A stretch of DNA of 64,000 bases. It comes from Pseudomonas sp. 102515. Its GTDB lineage: Bacteria > Pseudomonadota > Gammaproteobacteria > Pseudomonadales > Pseudomonadaceae. A program made the translations under genes and the position numbers. Each line of letters begins with the position of its first letter. Position 1 is the stretch's first letter. The stretch covers positions 854,857 through 918,856 of the forward strand of contig NZ_JAVHTY010000002.1 of the NCBI RefSeq assembly GCF_031085165.1, given 5' to 3'. Below, piece after piece: positions 36,951 to 46,488 of the stretch. Below the pieces are notes generated by a model. It had not been told where the DNA came from. It saw only the letters and a program-made list of their open reading frames with translations, and made no database searches.

Positions 36951-38003
36951 TCAGGAATGGCGAAAATCGGAAAAAAAGGCTGCGACGCGGCGGGGATCGA
37001 GCTCCTGCCAGCGGGCCGGATTCCAGTGCGGCGTGCGGTCCTTGTCCACCAGCATGGCGCGCACCCCCTCGACGATCTCGCCCTTTTCGAACCAGCGGCG
37101 ATCCAGGTGCAGCTCCAGGGCGAAGCACTGCTCCAGCGCCAGCCCGCTGCCCTGGCGCAGCAGCTCCAGGGCGGTGGCAACCGCCAGCGGCGAACGGGCA
37201 TCCAGGGTGGCGAGGGTGTCCTGCGCCCAGTCGCGATAGGCGGGGCGCTGCTCGGCCTGCAGGCCGGCGCGCAGCTCTTCGACGGTGGCTGCCGCGAAGT
37301 GCTCGGCGATGGCCGGGCGCAAATCGGTCAGGCGCGCGTTTTCGGCCGGCGCCGCGGCGAACTCCTGCAGCAGCGCGGCCAGATCGGTCGGTCCCTGTGC
37401 CGTGGCCGCCTCCAGGCGCTGCAGCAGGTCGTCGTTGGCCGCTGCGGGAATGAAGACGTCGGCCAGGCCGGCGGCCAGGGCGTCGGCCGGGCCGATCTGC
37501 ACGCCGGTCAGGCCCAGATAGAGACCCAGCTGGTCGGGCAGGCGTGGCAGGAAATGGCTGGCGCCGACGTCGGGGAAATAGCCGATGGCGGTTTCCGGCA
37601 TGGCCATCCGGGTGCGCTCGCTGACGATCCGCAGCCGCGCCGCCTGGACCAGGCCCATGCCGCCGCCCAGCACCAGCCCGTGGGCCAGGGCCAGCACCGG
37701 CTTGGGATAGCGGTGCAGTGCCAGGTCGAGGGCGTATTCCTCGGTGAAGAAGGTCAGGTGCAGGTCGTCGCCGCGCTGGTAGCTGTCGTACAGCGCCCGG
37801 ACATCGCCGCCGGCGCAGAAGGCCTTGGGCCCGTTGCCGCGGAGCACGACCACCCGTATCCCCGGGTCCTGCTCCCAGTCGCGCAGCGCCCCGTGCAGGG
37901 CGCGCACCATCTCCAGATCCAGGGCATTGAGCCCGGCCGCTCGATCCAGGGTCAGGTAGCCGACCCCGCCGCGTCTTTCCAGCAGCACCTTGGCGTCGCT
38001 CAT
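36951..38003 (-). CDS. 3-hydroxyisobutyryl-CoA hydrolase / enoyl-CoA hydratase family
   Basis: The 350-residue length and sequence ([81 protein letters not shown]) fit HIBCH-type crotonases rather than simple hydratases (about 260 residues). It would release 3-hydroxyisobutyrate from its CoA ester in valine breakdown, feeding MmsB, with which its gene overlaps by 4 bases. Confidence 0.9.
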   Translation of the reverse strand: MSDAKVLLERRGGVGYLTLDRAAGLNALDLEMVRALHGALRDWEQDPGIRVVVLRGNGPKAFCAGGDVRALYDSYQRGDDLHLTFFTEEYALDLALHRYPKPVLALAHGLVLGGGMGLVQAARLRIVSERTRMAMPETAIGYFPDVGASHFLPRLPDQLGLYLGLTGVQIGPADALAAGLADVFIPAAANDDLLQRLEAATAQGPTDLAALLQEFAAAPAENARLTDLRPAIAEHFAAATVEELRAGLQAEQRPAYRDWAQDTLATLDARSPLAVATALELLRQGSGLALEQCFALELHLDRRWFEKGEIVEGVRAMLVDKDRTPHWNPARWQELDPRRVAAFFSDFRHS

Positions 38004-38896
38004 GCACCGTCCTCGTCCAGGTAGTCCTGGATGATGGCCGAGAAATCCAGGGCGCCGCCACCTGCGCGGCTGAATCTCTGGTAGAGCTGCTGCGCGACCG
38101 CCCCGAGGATCACCGGCTGGCGCACGGCCCGCGCCGCCTCGGTGGCCAGGCCCAGGTCCTTGAGCATGAGCTCGGCGGCGAAGCCGCCCTGGTAGCCGCG
38201 CGAAGCCGGCGCCTGGGGCAGCACGTCCGGATACGGGTTGTTGACCTCCGAACTCCAGCAGCGCCCGCTGCTGGTATTGATCACCCCGGCCAGGGTCTTG
38301 GCGTCCATGCCCAGGCGGGTGCCCAGGGCCATGGCCTCGGCCACCCCGATCATGGAGATGCCCAGCAGCAGGTTGTTGGCGACCTTGGCCACCTGGCCAT
38401 TGCCGCTGGCGCCGCAGTGGACCAGGTTGCGGCCCATGGCGGCCAGCAATGGCTGGGCACGCTGGAAGCCGGCTTCGCTGCCGCCGACCATGAAAGTGAG
38501 GGTGCCCGCCGCGGCGCCACCGGTGCCGCCGGAGACCGGGGCGTCCAGCAGTTCCAGGCCGCGCTCGGCGGCGGTGCTGGCCACCGCCCGGGCGCTGAGC
38601 GGATCGATGGTGGAGGAATCGATCAGCAGCGTGCCCGGCCGGGTCCGGGCGATCAGCCCGTCTTCGCCGAGATAGACCGTCTTGACCTGGGCGGCCGCGG
38701 GCAGCATGGTGATGATCACGTCCGCGCCACTCTCCGCCACGGCGGTGGGCGAGGCGGCGACCTCGGCCCCTTCGGCGCGCAGCACCTCCAGCGCGGCGGG
38801 GGAGAGGTCATAGACGGTCAGCTGATGGCCGGCCTTGAGCAGGTTGCGGGCCATGGGCGCGCCCATGTTGCCCAGTCCCAGAAATCCCAGATGCAT
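38000..38896 (-). CDS. mmsB: 3-hydroxyisobutyrate dehydrogenase
   Basis: The start at 38896 gives 298 residues, the MmsB length. It has [20 protein letters not shown] (NAD binding), the [22 protein letters not shown] substrate segment and the catalytic Lys in [13 protein letters not shown]. It oxidises 3-hydroxyisobutyrate to methylmalonate semialdehyde. It follows mmsA after 13 bases, the usual mmsAB order. Confidence 0.95.
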   Translation of the reverse strand: MHLGFLGLGNMGAPMARNLLKAGHQLTVYDLSPAALEVLRAEGAEVAASPTAVAESGADVIITMLPAAAQVKTVYLGEDGLIARTRPGTLLIDSSTIDPLSARAVASTAAERGLELLDAPVSGGTGGAAAGTLTFMVGGSEAGFQRAQPLLAAMGRNLVHCGASGNGQVAKVANNLLLGISMIGVAEAMALGTRLGMDAKTLAGVINTSSGRCWSSEVNNPYPDVLPQAPASRGYQGGFAAELMLKDLGLATEAARAVRQPVILGAVAQQLYQRFSRAGGGALDFSAIIQDYLDEDGA

Positions 38897-38909
38897 GCTG
38901 GCGCCTCCC

Positions 38910-40424
38910 TTACTTGAGGGTGATGGTGGTGTTGACGACCCCGGCACTGCCGACGTCCTGCTCGTCGGGCCAGCGCGTGGTGATGGTCTTGGTCTGGGTG
39001 TAGAAGAGCACCGCCTGCTTGCCATAGGGCCCTAGGTCACCCAGCTTGGAGGCGCGCGAACCGCTGAAGGAAAACAGCGGCACCGGCACCGGGATGGGCA
39101 CGTTGATGCCGACCTGGCCGACATCGATGTCTTCCTGGAAGCGACGGGCCGCGGCGCCGGAGCGGGTGAAGAGGGCGACGCCATTGCCATTGGGGTTGGC
39201 GTTGATCAGGGCGATGGCCTCGTCGAGGGTAGCGGCGTGCATCACGCAGAGCACCGGCCCGAACAGCTCTTCGCGATACAGGGTCATGTCGGTGGTCACC
39301 CCGGAAAACAGCGTCGGGCCGACGAAGTTGCCCTTCTCGTAGCGCTCGACCTGGATGTTGCGGCCGTCCAGCTCCAGGGTCGCGCCTTCGCTCACGCCGC
39401 GCTCGATCAGGCCGCTGACCCGGTCCAGCGCATGGCAGGAGATCAGCGGGCCGACGTCGGTGCCATTCTCGTGACCCGCACCCACCTTGAGGCTGCGCGC
39501 CTTGGCCACCAGGTCCGGCACCCAGCTGTTGGCCTCACCGACCAGCACCACCACCGAGACCGCCATGCAGCGCTGACCCGCCGCACCGAAGGCGGCGCCC
39601 ACCAGGTTGGCCAGGGTCTGCTCGCGGGGCGCGTCGGGCATCACCACCGCGTGGTTCTTGGCGCCCATCATGCACTGGACCCGCTTGCCGGCCTCGCTGG
39701 CGCGGCGATAGACGTGGGTGCCGACACGGGTTGAGCCGACGAAGGACAGTGCCTTGATGTCCGGGTGATCGCAGAGGGCGTCCACCACCGCCGCTCCGCC
39801 ATGGACCACGTTGAGCACCCCGGGCGGCACCCCGGCTTCCAGCGCCAGCTCGGCCAGGCGCATGGTCACCAGCGGATCCTGCTCCGAGGGCTTGAGGACG
39901 AAGGTGTTGCCGCTGGCGATGGCCATGGGAAACATCCACAGCGGGATCATCGCCGGGAAGTTGAAGGGGGTGATGCCGGCACAGACGCCCAGGGGTTGCA
40001 GCAGCGTGTACGTGTCCACCCCGCTGGCGACGTTGTTGGCCAGTTCGCCCAGTTGCAGGTTGCCGATGGCCGCGGCGTGCTCCACCACCTCCAGGCCGCG
40101 GAAGACATCGCCCTCGGCGTCGGCCAGGGTCTTGCCCTGCTCGGCGGTGAGCAGGGCGGCCAGTTCGCTCATGTGCTCGCGGATCAGTTGCTGGTAGCGC
40201 AGAAAGATGCGCGCCCGGGCGCCGATGGGTGTCTTGCGCCAGGTGGCGAAGGCCGTCTTGGCACTGGCCACGGCGCGCTGCACCTCCTCGGCGGTGGCGA
40301 AGGGCACCCGCGCCAGCACCTCCTGGGTCGCCGGATTGATCACCTCGCGGCTTTCGCGGCTGGTGGAGGTGACGAAGTGGCCGTCGATCAGCAGCGGCAC
40401 GTCTTGGATGGCGGTCTGGGTCAT
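38910..40424 (-). CDS. mmsA: Methylmalonate-semialdehyde dehydrogenase (CoA-acylating)
   Basis: The 504-residue aldehyde dehydrogenase has the MmsA active-site segment [13 protein letters not shown] and N-terminal features ([34 protein letters not shown]). It turns methylmalonate semialdehyde into propionyl-CoA, CO2 and NADH. The ATG overlaps the stop of the upstream synthetase gene (ATGA). Confidence 0.96.
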   Translation of the reverse strand: MTQTAIQDVPLLIDGHFVTSTSRESREVINPATQEVLARVPFATAEEVQRAVASAKTAFATWRKTPIGARARIFLRYQQLIREHMSELAALLTAEQGKTLADAEGDVFRGLEVVEHAAAIGNLQLGELANNVASGVDTYTLLQPLGVCAGITPFNFPAMIPLWMFPMAIASGNTFVLKPSEQDPLVTMRLAELALEAGVPPGVLNVVHGGAAVVDALCDHPDIKALSFVGSTRVGTHVYRRASEAGKRVQCMMGAKNHAVVMPDAPREQTLANLVGAAFGAAGQRCMAVSVVVLVGEANSWVPDLVAKARSLKVGAGHENGTDVGPLISCHALDRVSGLIERGVSEGATLELDGRNIQVERYEKGNFVGPTLFSGVTTDMTLYREELFGPVLCVMHAATLDEAIALINANPNGNGVALFTRSGAAARRFQEDIDVGQVGINVPIPVPVPLFSFSGSRASKLGDLGPYGKQAVLFYTQTKTITTRWPDEQDVGSAGVVNTTITLK

Positions 40425-42154
40425 GACAGGGATTCCTGAGCGGTGGCCGTGGCGGCAGGGGCAGGTTGGGCGGCGAAGTCTTCTTCGGCGTAGTCGTGGA
40501 GATCGGAGGTGCCGCGGGCGCGGCGCTGGGCCTCGCCGAGGCGCAGCTCGATGCGGCGGATCTTGCCGGACAGCGTCTTGGGTAGTTCGCTGACGAATTG
40601 CAGGCGGCGCACCCGCTTGTAGGGCGACAGGCAGCCACGGGCGAAGCCGAGCAGCTCCTGCGCGAGCGCAGGCGAAGGCGCGTGGCCGGCGGCGAGGATG
40701 ATGAAAGCCTTGGGCACATTGAGACGCAAGGGGTCGGGGCTCGGTACCACCGCCACCTCCATCACCGCCGGGTGCTCGATCAGCGCACTCTCCAGTTCGA
40801 AGGGGCTGATGCGGTAGTCCGCCGATTTGAAGACGTCATCGGCGCGACCGACGAAGGTGATATAGCCCTCGGCATCACGCACCGCGGTATCGCCGGTCCG
40901 GTAGTGGCCGTCGCGCATCACCTCGGCGGTCTTTTCCCGACTGTCCTCGTAGCCCAGCATCAGCCCGGCCGGTCGCGGCTGGAGCGACAGGGCCACCTCG
41001 CCGTCATCGCCCGGCTGGCCATCGGCATCCAGCAGCTCGACGTGGCACCCGGGCAGCGGGCGCCCCATGGAGCCTGGCTTGAGCGGCTGTCCGGGGGTGT
41101 TGCCCACCAGGGCGGTGGTTTCCGACTGGCCGAAGCCATCTCTCAGGGGCAGCCCCCAGGCCGCCTGCAGGCTGTCGATGATCTCGGGATTGAGCGGCTC
41201 GCCCGCGCCGACCAGTTCGCGCAGATCGAGTCGATCACGATAGGCGGCGAGATCCTCCTGGATCAGCATCCGCCATACCGTTGGCGGCGCGCAGAGGCTG
41301 GTGATCGGATAGCGCGCCAGCACCTCCAGCAGCGCCTGGGGCTTGAAGCGCGGCACGTCCTGGATGAACACGCAGGCGCCGGCGTTCCAGGGCGCGAAGA
41401 CGCAACTCCAGGCATGCTTGGCCCAGCCGGGCGAGGAGATATTGAGGTGTACGTCGCCTGGCTGCAGGCCGATCCAGTAGAGGGTGGACAGGTGCCCGAC
41501 CGGATAGCTGCTATGGCTGTGCAGGACCAGCTTGGGCCGCGAAGTGGTTCCCGAGGTGAAGTAGAGCAGCAGTGGATCCGCGGCCCGGGTCGGCCCATCG
41601 GGCAGGAAATCGCTGGCGCAGGCGGCGGGTGCGTAAGGCTGCCAACCCGCGACCGGCGACCCGACGCAGATCCGGGTAAGGCCCGGATCCAGGCTGGTGC
41701 AACGCTCCGTGTGGGCGCTGCCCACCACCAGATGGGCGATACGCCCGCGCTGCACCCGATCCTGCAGATCGGCATCGCTGAGCAGGGTGGTGGCGGGCAC
41801 CACCACGGCGCCCAGCTTGAAGGCGCCGAGCAGGGTCTCCCACAGCGCCACCTCGTTGCCCAGCATCACCAGGATGCGTTCGCCGCGCTGCACGCCCTGG
41901 GCGCGCAGGAAATTGGCGGTGCGATTCGACGCCTGGCGCAGCTCGGCGAAGCTGTAGCGTTCTTCCCGGCCTTCGGCATCGAGTCGCCACAGCGCCGGAC
42001 CGGCATGCTCCTCGGCCAGGCGATCGAAATGGTCCAGCGCCCAGTTGAAATGTTCCAGCTCCGGCCAGCGAAAGTCGCGGGCGGCCGTGGCGTAGTCGGT
42101 ACGATGGCGCAGCAGGAAGTCGCGCGCGTCACGGAAAGCGTCGCCCGCGGTCAT
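40421..42154 (-). CDS. AMP-forming acyl-CoA synthetase
   Basis: The 577-residue ANL enzyme has the P-loop-like [19 protein letters not shown], the [14 protein letters not shown] motif, YRTGDTA..D..GY, and the C-terminal catalytic Lys in [14 protein letters not shown]. It activates a carboxylic acid to its CoA thioester. As first gene of the mms operon it may activate isobutyrate, propionate or another short acid, but specificity is not readable. A divergent LysR gene lies 208 bases away. Confidence 0.9.
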   Translation of the reverse strand: MTAGDAFRDARDFLLRHRTDYATAARDFRWPELEHFNWALDHFDRLAEEHAGPALWRLDAEGREERYSFAELRQASNRTANFLRAQGVQRGERILVMLGNEVALWETLLGAFKLGAVVVPATTLLSDADLQDRVQRGRIAHLVVGSAHTERCTSLDPGLTRICVGSPVAGWQPYAPAACASDFLPDGPTRAADPLLLYFTSGTTSRPKLVLHSHSSYPVGHLSTLYWIGLQPGDVHLNISSPGWAKHAWSCVFAPWNAGACVFIQDVPRFKPQALLEVLARYPITSLCAPPTVWRMLIQEDLAAYRDRLDLRELVGAGEPLNPEIIDSLQAAWGLPLRDGFGQSETTALVGNTPGQPLKPGSMGRPLPGCHVELLDADGQPGDDGEVALSLQPRPAGLMLGYEDSREKTAEVMRDGHYRTGDTAVRDAEGYITFVGRADDVFKSADYRISPFELESALIEHPAVMEVAVVPSPDPLRLNVPKAFIILAAGHAPSPALAQELLGFARGCLSPYKRVRRLQFVSELPKTLSGKIRRIELRLGEAQRRARGTSDLHDYAEEDFAAQPAPAATATAQESLS

Positions 42155-42310
42155 GGGCGATACCCCGCGGCCTGCAGGGTCGGAAAGGAAGGGCAGCGTC
42201 CGGCCTGGCGCCGGGAGGGGGCGTGCGGATGGGTCATGGTGGCCTGCTCTTTATTGTTGTTGGCTGGCAGAAGTTCGCGCCGTCACCGCTCGTGACGCGA
42301 CTCGGTAAGC

Positions 42311-42349
42311 AGTATAGTTCCGGCAAAAGTCCCCTGGCTTCCGACAAAA
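42311..42349. promoter_or_regulatory. Control region with 21-bp-spaced direct repeats
   Basis: TTCCGGCAAAA (42318-42328) and TTCCGACAAAA (42339-42349) repeat with a 21-base period, which is two helical turns. On the minus strand TATACT (42311-42316) is a candidate -10 for the synthetase/mms operon, with the repeats upstream of it at activator distance. The LysR ATG follows at 42363. Confidence 0.5.
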
Positions 42350-42362
42350 ACGCCCGACCGAT

Positions 42363-43319
42363 ATGCAAAAATCCAATAACCCGGCTGCGCGGCTCGACTG
42401 GGACGACCTCAGGTTCTTCCTGGAGGTGGCACGCACCCAGAAGGCCAGCGCCGCCGCTCGGCGGCTGGGGGTCGACTACACCACCGTCTCGCGGCGAATC
42501 GCGGCGCTGGAGAAGGCGCTCGGTGCCCTGCTGTTCGAGAAATCGCGCAGTACCGGCTTCAGCCTCACCATGGAGGGCCAGCGCCTGCTGGTGCATGCCG
42601 AGACCCTGGAGAGCACCCTGCAGACCGCCTGCGAGCAGATCTCCGATACCCGGCTGGCGCCGTCCGGCCAGGTCCGCATCGGCGCCACCGAAGGCTTCGG
42701 CAGCTACTTCGTCGCGCCGCAGCTGAGTTTCTTCCAGGATCGCTATCCCGGTATCACCCTGGAGGTGCTGCCGGTGCCGCACTTCGTCAATCTGTCGCGC
42801 CGCGAAGCCGACATCGCCATCACCCTGGAACGGCCCGAGCGCGGGCCCTATGTCTGTCGCAAGCTCTGCGACTACCGCCTGCGGCTCTATGCCACCGCCG
42901 ACTACCTGGCCAGCCATCCGCCCATCACGCAGCTGGCCGATCTGCAGCGCCACCGATTCATCACCTACGTCGACGATCTCGCCTTCAGCCCCGAGCTGCT
43001 CTATCTGGAGCGCATCCTGCCCGAGGCCAGCAGCGGCCTGCGCAGCACCAGCGTGATCGCCCAGTACCAGGCCGCCCTGTGCGGACACGCCCTGGCCATC
43101 CTGCCGTGCTTCGTCGCCGAGCCCGATGCGCGACTGGTGGCGCTGTTGCCGGAGCAGATCCAGATCACCCGGCAGTTCTGGCTCTACTACCGCGAAGACC
43201 TGCGCCGCCTGCGCCGCATCACCCTGGTGACCGACTACCTGCGCGCCTGCACCGACGCCAATCGCGACTTCCTGCTCGGTGAAACCCGCGCGCCGGTGCT
43301 GGGCTGGCCGGCGTCCTGA
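42363..43319 (+). CDS. LysR-family regulator, divergent from the mms operon
   Basis: The 318-residue product has a winged helix (WDDLRFFLEVARTQKASAAARRLGVDYTTVSRRIAALEKALGALLFEKS) and a substrate-binding domain with SGQVRIGATEGFGSYFVAPQL. The pattern is of the short-range AmpR-unlike LysR group that acts on neighbouring operons. In P. aeruginosa mmsAB is controlled by the AraC-type MmsR, so a LysR in this place is a different arrangement. Confidence 0.9.
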   Translation: MQKSNNPAARLDWDDLRFFLEVARTQKASAAARRLGVDYTTVSRRIAALEKALGALLFEKSRSTGFSLTMEGQRLLVHAETLESTLQTACEQISDTRLAPSGQVRIGATEGFGSYFVAPQLSFFQDRYPGITLEVLPVPHFVNLSRREADIAITLERPERGPYVCRKLCDYRLRLYATADYLASHPPITQLADLQRHRFITYVDDLAFSPELLYLERILPEASSGLRSTSVIAQYQAALCGHALAILPCFVAEPDARLVALLPEQIQITRQFWLYYREDLRRLRRITLVTDYLRACTDANRDFLLGETRAPVLGWPAS

Positions 43320-43417
43320 AGCCCGTCGCCGATCGGTGCGGCACCCCAGGACCCGGCTGGGGTCTCAGAGCTGTCGGCCGTCCCTCGACGGCCTCCAGTG
43401 AACAGATGGGAACGGCA

Positions 43418-43864
43418 ATGGAACGATATCAGGCATTGAGTCAGGCGCTGAGCAAGGCGGCCGAGCGGGAAGAAGCCTACTGGCAAGAGCTGGAGCGTCG
43501 CCTGCATGAATTGCCGGACTGCTTCACCCGCTACCTGGGGCTCACTCCGGCGGATCAGGTAGACGCCGGGCTGGGCCTGGAAAAGCGCGTCGATGGCAAC
43601 ATCGTGCGCGAGCTGGAAGTCTATGCGCGTTACGACCTCACGGTGATCGTCGATGACCTGGCCGGCACCCCCCAGACCTTCGCCATCGGCCTGTCCTTCT
43701 TCTATACCAACGATCACTTCGTACTGAAGGAGCGCGAGGGCGAATTCTCCGTCGCCCTGGAACCCCAGGACGATCCCGACCGCTTCTGGGATGAGGGCTG
43801 CCGCGAGATCTACGACTCCCTGGCCCGCCGTATCCGCGGCAAGACCCTGCCCGCCATCGAGTAG
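43418..43864 (+). CDS. Hypothetical protein, conserved-looking
   Basis: The start is either ATG 43406 or, with GGGA at good spacing, ATG 43418 (148 residues). The product is acidic, with an N-terminal helix (RYQALSQALSKAAEREEAYWQELERRLHEL) and a beta-rich core (GNIVRELEVYARYDLTVIVDDL, TFAIGLSFFYTNDHFVLKEREGEFSVAL), then a C-terminal helix. There is no signal, membrane segment or Cys cluster. I do not recognise the family. It is convergent with the hydroxyacid dehydrogenase gene. Confidence 0.75.
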   Translation: MERYQALSQALSKAAEREEAYWQELERRLHELPDCFTRYLGLTPADQVDAGLGLEKRVDGNIVRELEVYARYDLTVIVDDLAGTPQTFAIGLSFFYTNDHFVLKEREGEFSVALEPQDDPDRFWDEGCREIYDSLARRIRGKTLPAIE

Positions 43865-43868
43865 GGGA

Positions 43869-43887
43869 GGCGGCCGCTCGGGCCGCC
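43869..43887. terminator. GC-rich hairpin between convergent genes
   Basis: GGCGGCC-GCTCG-GGCCGCC forms a 7-bp stem between two convergent genes. The T content after it is low (GCTTCTC), so it is a probable rather than typical terminator. Confidence 0.5.
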
Positions 43888-43892
43888 GCTTC

Positions 43893-44843
43893 TCAGACGG
43901 GAGTCACCAGGGTCCCATCGGTGAAATAGCGCTCCATGTTGGCCAGCACCAGATCGGCCATGGCCTGGCGCGTTTCCCGGGTGCCGCTGCCGAGGTGCGG
44001 GGTGAGGACCACGTTGTCCAGCGCCAGCAAGGCCTCGGGGACCTGGGGTTCGTCGGCGAAGACGTCCAGGCCGGCACCGCCCAGGGCTCCCGCCTGCAGC
44101 GCGTCTACCAGGGCCTGCTCGTCGACCACGCTGCCGCGGGCGATATTGATCAGATAGCCCCGCGGACCCAGGGCGGCGAGGATGCGGGCATCGATCAGCC
44201 CGTCGGTGGCGGGGCCTCCTGGTAGCGACAGGACCAGGAAATCCGCCGCCTTCGCCAAGTCTTCCAGATCGGCGTGATAACGATAGGGGACGTCCGATTG
44301 CCGCTGGCGACCGTGGTAGGCCACCTCCATGCCGAAGGCCTCCACCCGGCGGGCGATGCTCTTGCCGATATTACCCAGCCCGACGATGCCGCAGGTCTTG
44401 CCGGCCAGGCGCGAGGTCAGCGGAAACCTGCCCGAACGCCAGTCGCCGCGGCGCACGAAACGATCCGCGGCGCTGATGCCCCGCGCCACATCGATCAGCA
44501 GGGCGAAGGCGGTGTCGGCGACGCAGTCGTCCAGCACGCCCGGGGTGTTGCTCACGACCACGCCCAGGTCTCGTGCCGCGGCGATGTCGATGCTGTCGTA
44601 GCCCACCCCGAAACTGAACACCGCCTGCAGGCCGGGCAGGGCGCTCATCAACTCGCGCGTCGCGCCATGGACCCCGGAGGTGACCAGGGCCACCACGTCC
44701 TGGCCACGCGCGGCGAGCAGTGCGGACGGGTCGGGCGCTTCCCAGAGCCGCAGCACCTCATGGCGTGAATCGAGGGCGTCCTGCAGGGCAGGCAGCAGCG
44801 GACCCACCTGCAGCAGCAGTGGACGTTCGTTCTGTTCAGGCAT
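43893..44843 (-). CDS. NAD(P)-dependent 2-hydroxyacid dehydrogenase (GhrB-like)
   Basis: The start at 44843 gives 316 residues. The family features are plain: FSFGVGYDSIDIAAARDLGVVVSNTPGV, the dinucleotide motif CGIVGLGNIGKSIARR, INIARGSVVDEQAL (Arg), GGAGLDVFADEP (Glu), and LTPHLGSGT (His). It reduces glyoxylate, hydroxypyruvate or other 2-oxoacids. It follows the Nramp-like transporter on the same strand by 56 bases, which implies a common transcript. Confidence 0.9.
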   Translation of the reverse strand: MPEQNERPLLLQVGPLLPALQDALDSRHEVLRLWEAPDPSALLAARGQDVVALVTSGVHGATRELMSALPGLQAVFSFGVGYDSIDIAAARDLGVVVSNTPGVLDDCVADTAFALLIDVARGISAADRFVRRGDWRSGRFPLTSRLAGKTCGIVGLGNIGKSIARRVEAFGMEVAYHGRQRQSDVPYRYHADLEDLAKAADFLVLSLPGGPATDGLIDARILAALGPRGYLINIARGSVVDEQALVDALQAGALGGAGLDVFADEPQVPEALLALDNVVLTPHLGSGTRETRQAMADLVLANMERYFTDGTLVTPV

Positions 44844-44899
44844 CTCTAGACTCCTTGGAAAAAGCAGGGGCGGCGAACCCGCCCCGAAACGGCAGGGCT

Positions 44900-46207
44900 T
44901 TAGCCCAGCAACTGCAGGCCCAGCTGGATCGCGACCCAGATCGCCAGCAGGGTGGCGAAGCCCAGCGCCAGGTTCTCGAACCAGTTGTTGCGGTACTCGT
45001 CGCCCAGCAGTGACTTCTGGTTGGACATGATCAGCAGCCCCAGGGAGATCACCGGCAGGCCGACGATGTTGAGGGCATTCACGCCGATGGTCAGGGTCAC
45101 GAAGTCGGGCATGCCCGGCAGCGACCATACCAGCGGCGTCACCAGGATGAAGAGCAGGAACCACTTGTGCGCCGGGTCCTTGTGAAAGGTCTTGCCATAG
45201 CGTTCGCGGCGTTCCGGACGGATGTGCTGCAGGGCGTCGGTGATCAGCATGGGGAAGGCGGTGGTCTTGCCCACCACGCTGGCGAACAGGGTGGCGAAGA
45301 CGCCGGTGAAGAAAATCAACCAGCCGCCCGAGCCGAAGAACAGTTCCAGCGCCGAGCCCAGGTCATTCAGGGTGTTCACCTGCAGGCCGTTGGGTCTGAG
45401 GATTTCCACGCCGACGACCCAGATGGCTAGATTGATGATGATGCCAACCACCACCGCGAACAGCAGGTCGTTGCGCTGGATGCGCTTGTGCTCCGGGCCG
45501 GTCCAGCCCTTTTCCTTCATCACATAGGGATGCACGAAGTTGGCGATGGAACCGGCCACGGCGCCAATGACCGACACGGCCACCAGCAGAGCCCCATGCA
45601 CGCCTTCGTCCGGCGGAATGCTGAAGCCGATGGTGCCGCGCAGGATGCCGCCCAGGTCCGGGCCCGACATCACCGCCAGGGTGATGAAGGCCAGGGTCAT
45701 GACCGCCAGCAGCACCTTCATCACGCCTTCGATCAGGGCATAGAAGTTGCGCCCCACCAGCAGCCAGACCGCAATCACCACCGCCACCGAGCAGAGCAGC
45801 GGATAGTCGACATGGAGGAGGGTAGCCAGGGCCTCGCCAGCGCCCTTGAGCATGTAGGCGTTGGTCAGGTGCCCCATGATCAGCGCATAGCCGAGCATGA
45901 ACCAGGCGAACACCGGGTGCAGCTGGGCATAGCCTTCGAGGATCGACATGCCGCGGTTATTGCACAGCTGGAAGCGAGCGATGATGTTGACGATGAGAAA
46001 GCGCAGCAGCAGGGACACCGCCAGCACCCACATCATGGCGTAGCCGTAGTTGGCACCTGCCACCGAGGAGGTGATGAGGTCCCCGGCGCCCAGCCAGGAC
46101 AGCACCGCGATGATGCCGGGGCCCAGTAGCTTCGCCAGGCGGCGTAGTCCGGAGGTTTGCTCCTTGATCTCGGGGACGGATTTCTCGACGGAACCGGATT
46201 GGTCCAT
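44900..46207 (-). CDS. Nramp-related membrane transporter lacking the canonical metal-binding motifs
   Basis: The 435-residue product has 11-12 hydrophobic segments with the LeuT-type Nramp order, starting GPGIIAVLSWLGAGDLITSSVAGANYGYAMMW. Canonical Nramp metal transporters have DPGN in TM1 and (A)MPH in TM6. Here TM1 reads GAGD (residues 40-43) and TM6 reads IANFVHPY (221-228). Loss of the Asn and Met ligands suggests a substrate other than Mn or Fe, as in Nramp-related Mg or organic-solute carriers. Co-transcription with a 2-hydroxyacid dehydrogenase hints at a link to organic acid use. Confidence 0.8.
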   Translation of the reverse strand: MDQSGSVEKSVPEIKEQTSGLRRLAKLLGPGIIAVLSWLGAGDLITSSVAGANYGYAMMWVLAVSLLLRFLIVNIIARFQLCNNRGMSILEGYAQLHPVFAWFMLGYALIMGHLTNAYMLKGAGEALATLLHVDYPLLCSVAVVIAVWLLVGRNFYALIEGVMKVLLAVMTLAFITLAVMSGPDLGGILRGTIGFSIPPDEGVHGALLVAVSVIGAVAGSIANFVHPYVMKEKGWTGPEHKRIQRNDLLFAVVVGIIINLAIWVVGVEILRPNGLQVNTLNDLGSALELFFGSGGWLIFFTGVFATLFASVVGKTTAFPMLITDALQHIRPERRERYGKTFHKDPAHKWFLLFILVTPLVWSLPGMPDFVTLTIGVNALNIVGLPVISLGLLIMSNQKSLLGDEYRNNWFENLALGFATLLAIWVAIQLGLQLLG

Positions 46208-46296
46208 TGGGGCGGTTCTCCTAACGATTGTTGTTGTTGTGAATAAGGCCGGAGGCGGCCGTTCCGTTAGCTTGCCCTTCAGGGTTTAGCACTACA

Positions 46297-46336
46297 TATG
46301 ACGTCGTACAACTAAAGGCGGGCAACAAAATGTTGC
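46297..46336. promoter_or_regulatory. Two operator-like inverted repeats upstream of the transporter
   Basis: TATGACGTCGTA (46297-46308, imperfect palindrome around GACGTC, like GntR-family sites) and GCAACA-AAA-TGTTGC (46322-46336, perfect 6-base arms) lie 90-130 bases before the Nramp-like ATG. They are between the divergent transporter and tig promoters. Confidence 0.4.
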
Positions 46337-46398
46337 TCTCGACCTGCCCCGTCGGGCTCGCTTCGGTAACGCCCGTACGCACCGCGGGATCAAGCCAG

Positions 46399-46427
46399 GT
46401 GACTTCGCCTGAGACTGTCTCTAGAAT
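46399..46427 (+). promoter_or_regulatory. Sigma-70 promoter of tig
   Basis: GTGACT (46399-46404), a 17-base spacer and TAGAAT (46422-46427) lie 61 bases before the tig ATG. Confidence 0.6.
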
Positions 46428-46488
46428 GGTCGCCCTTGATTCTGGGGGGTCGGAGTGCCGGCCTGTTTCTGTGCCACGAGGAATATCC

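Noticed and set aside
35788..38061. A 757-codon fusion of acyl-CoA dehydrogenase with an upstream domain
   Set aside because: The first about 370 codons are the wrong frame of the HIBCH gene. A good start with GGGAGG lies at 36939.
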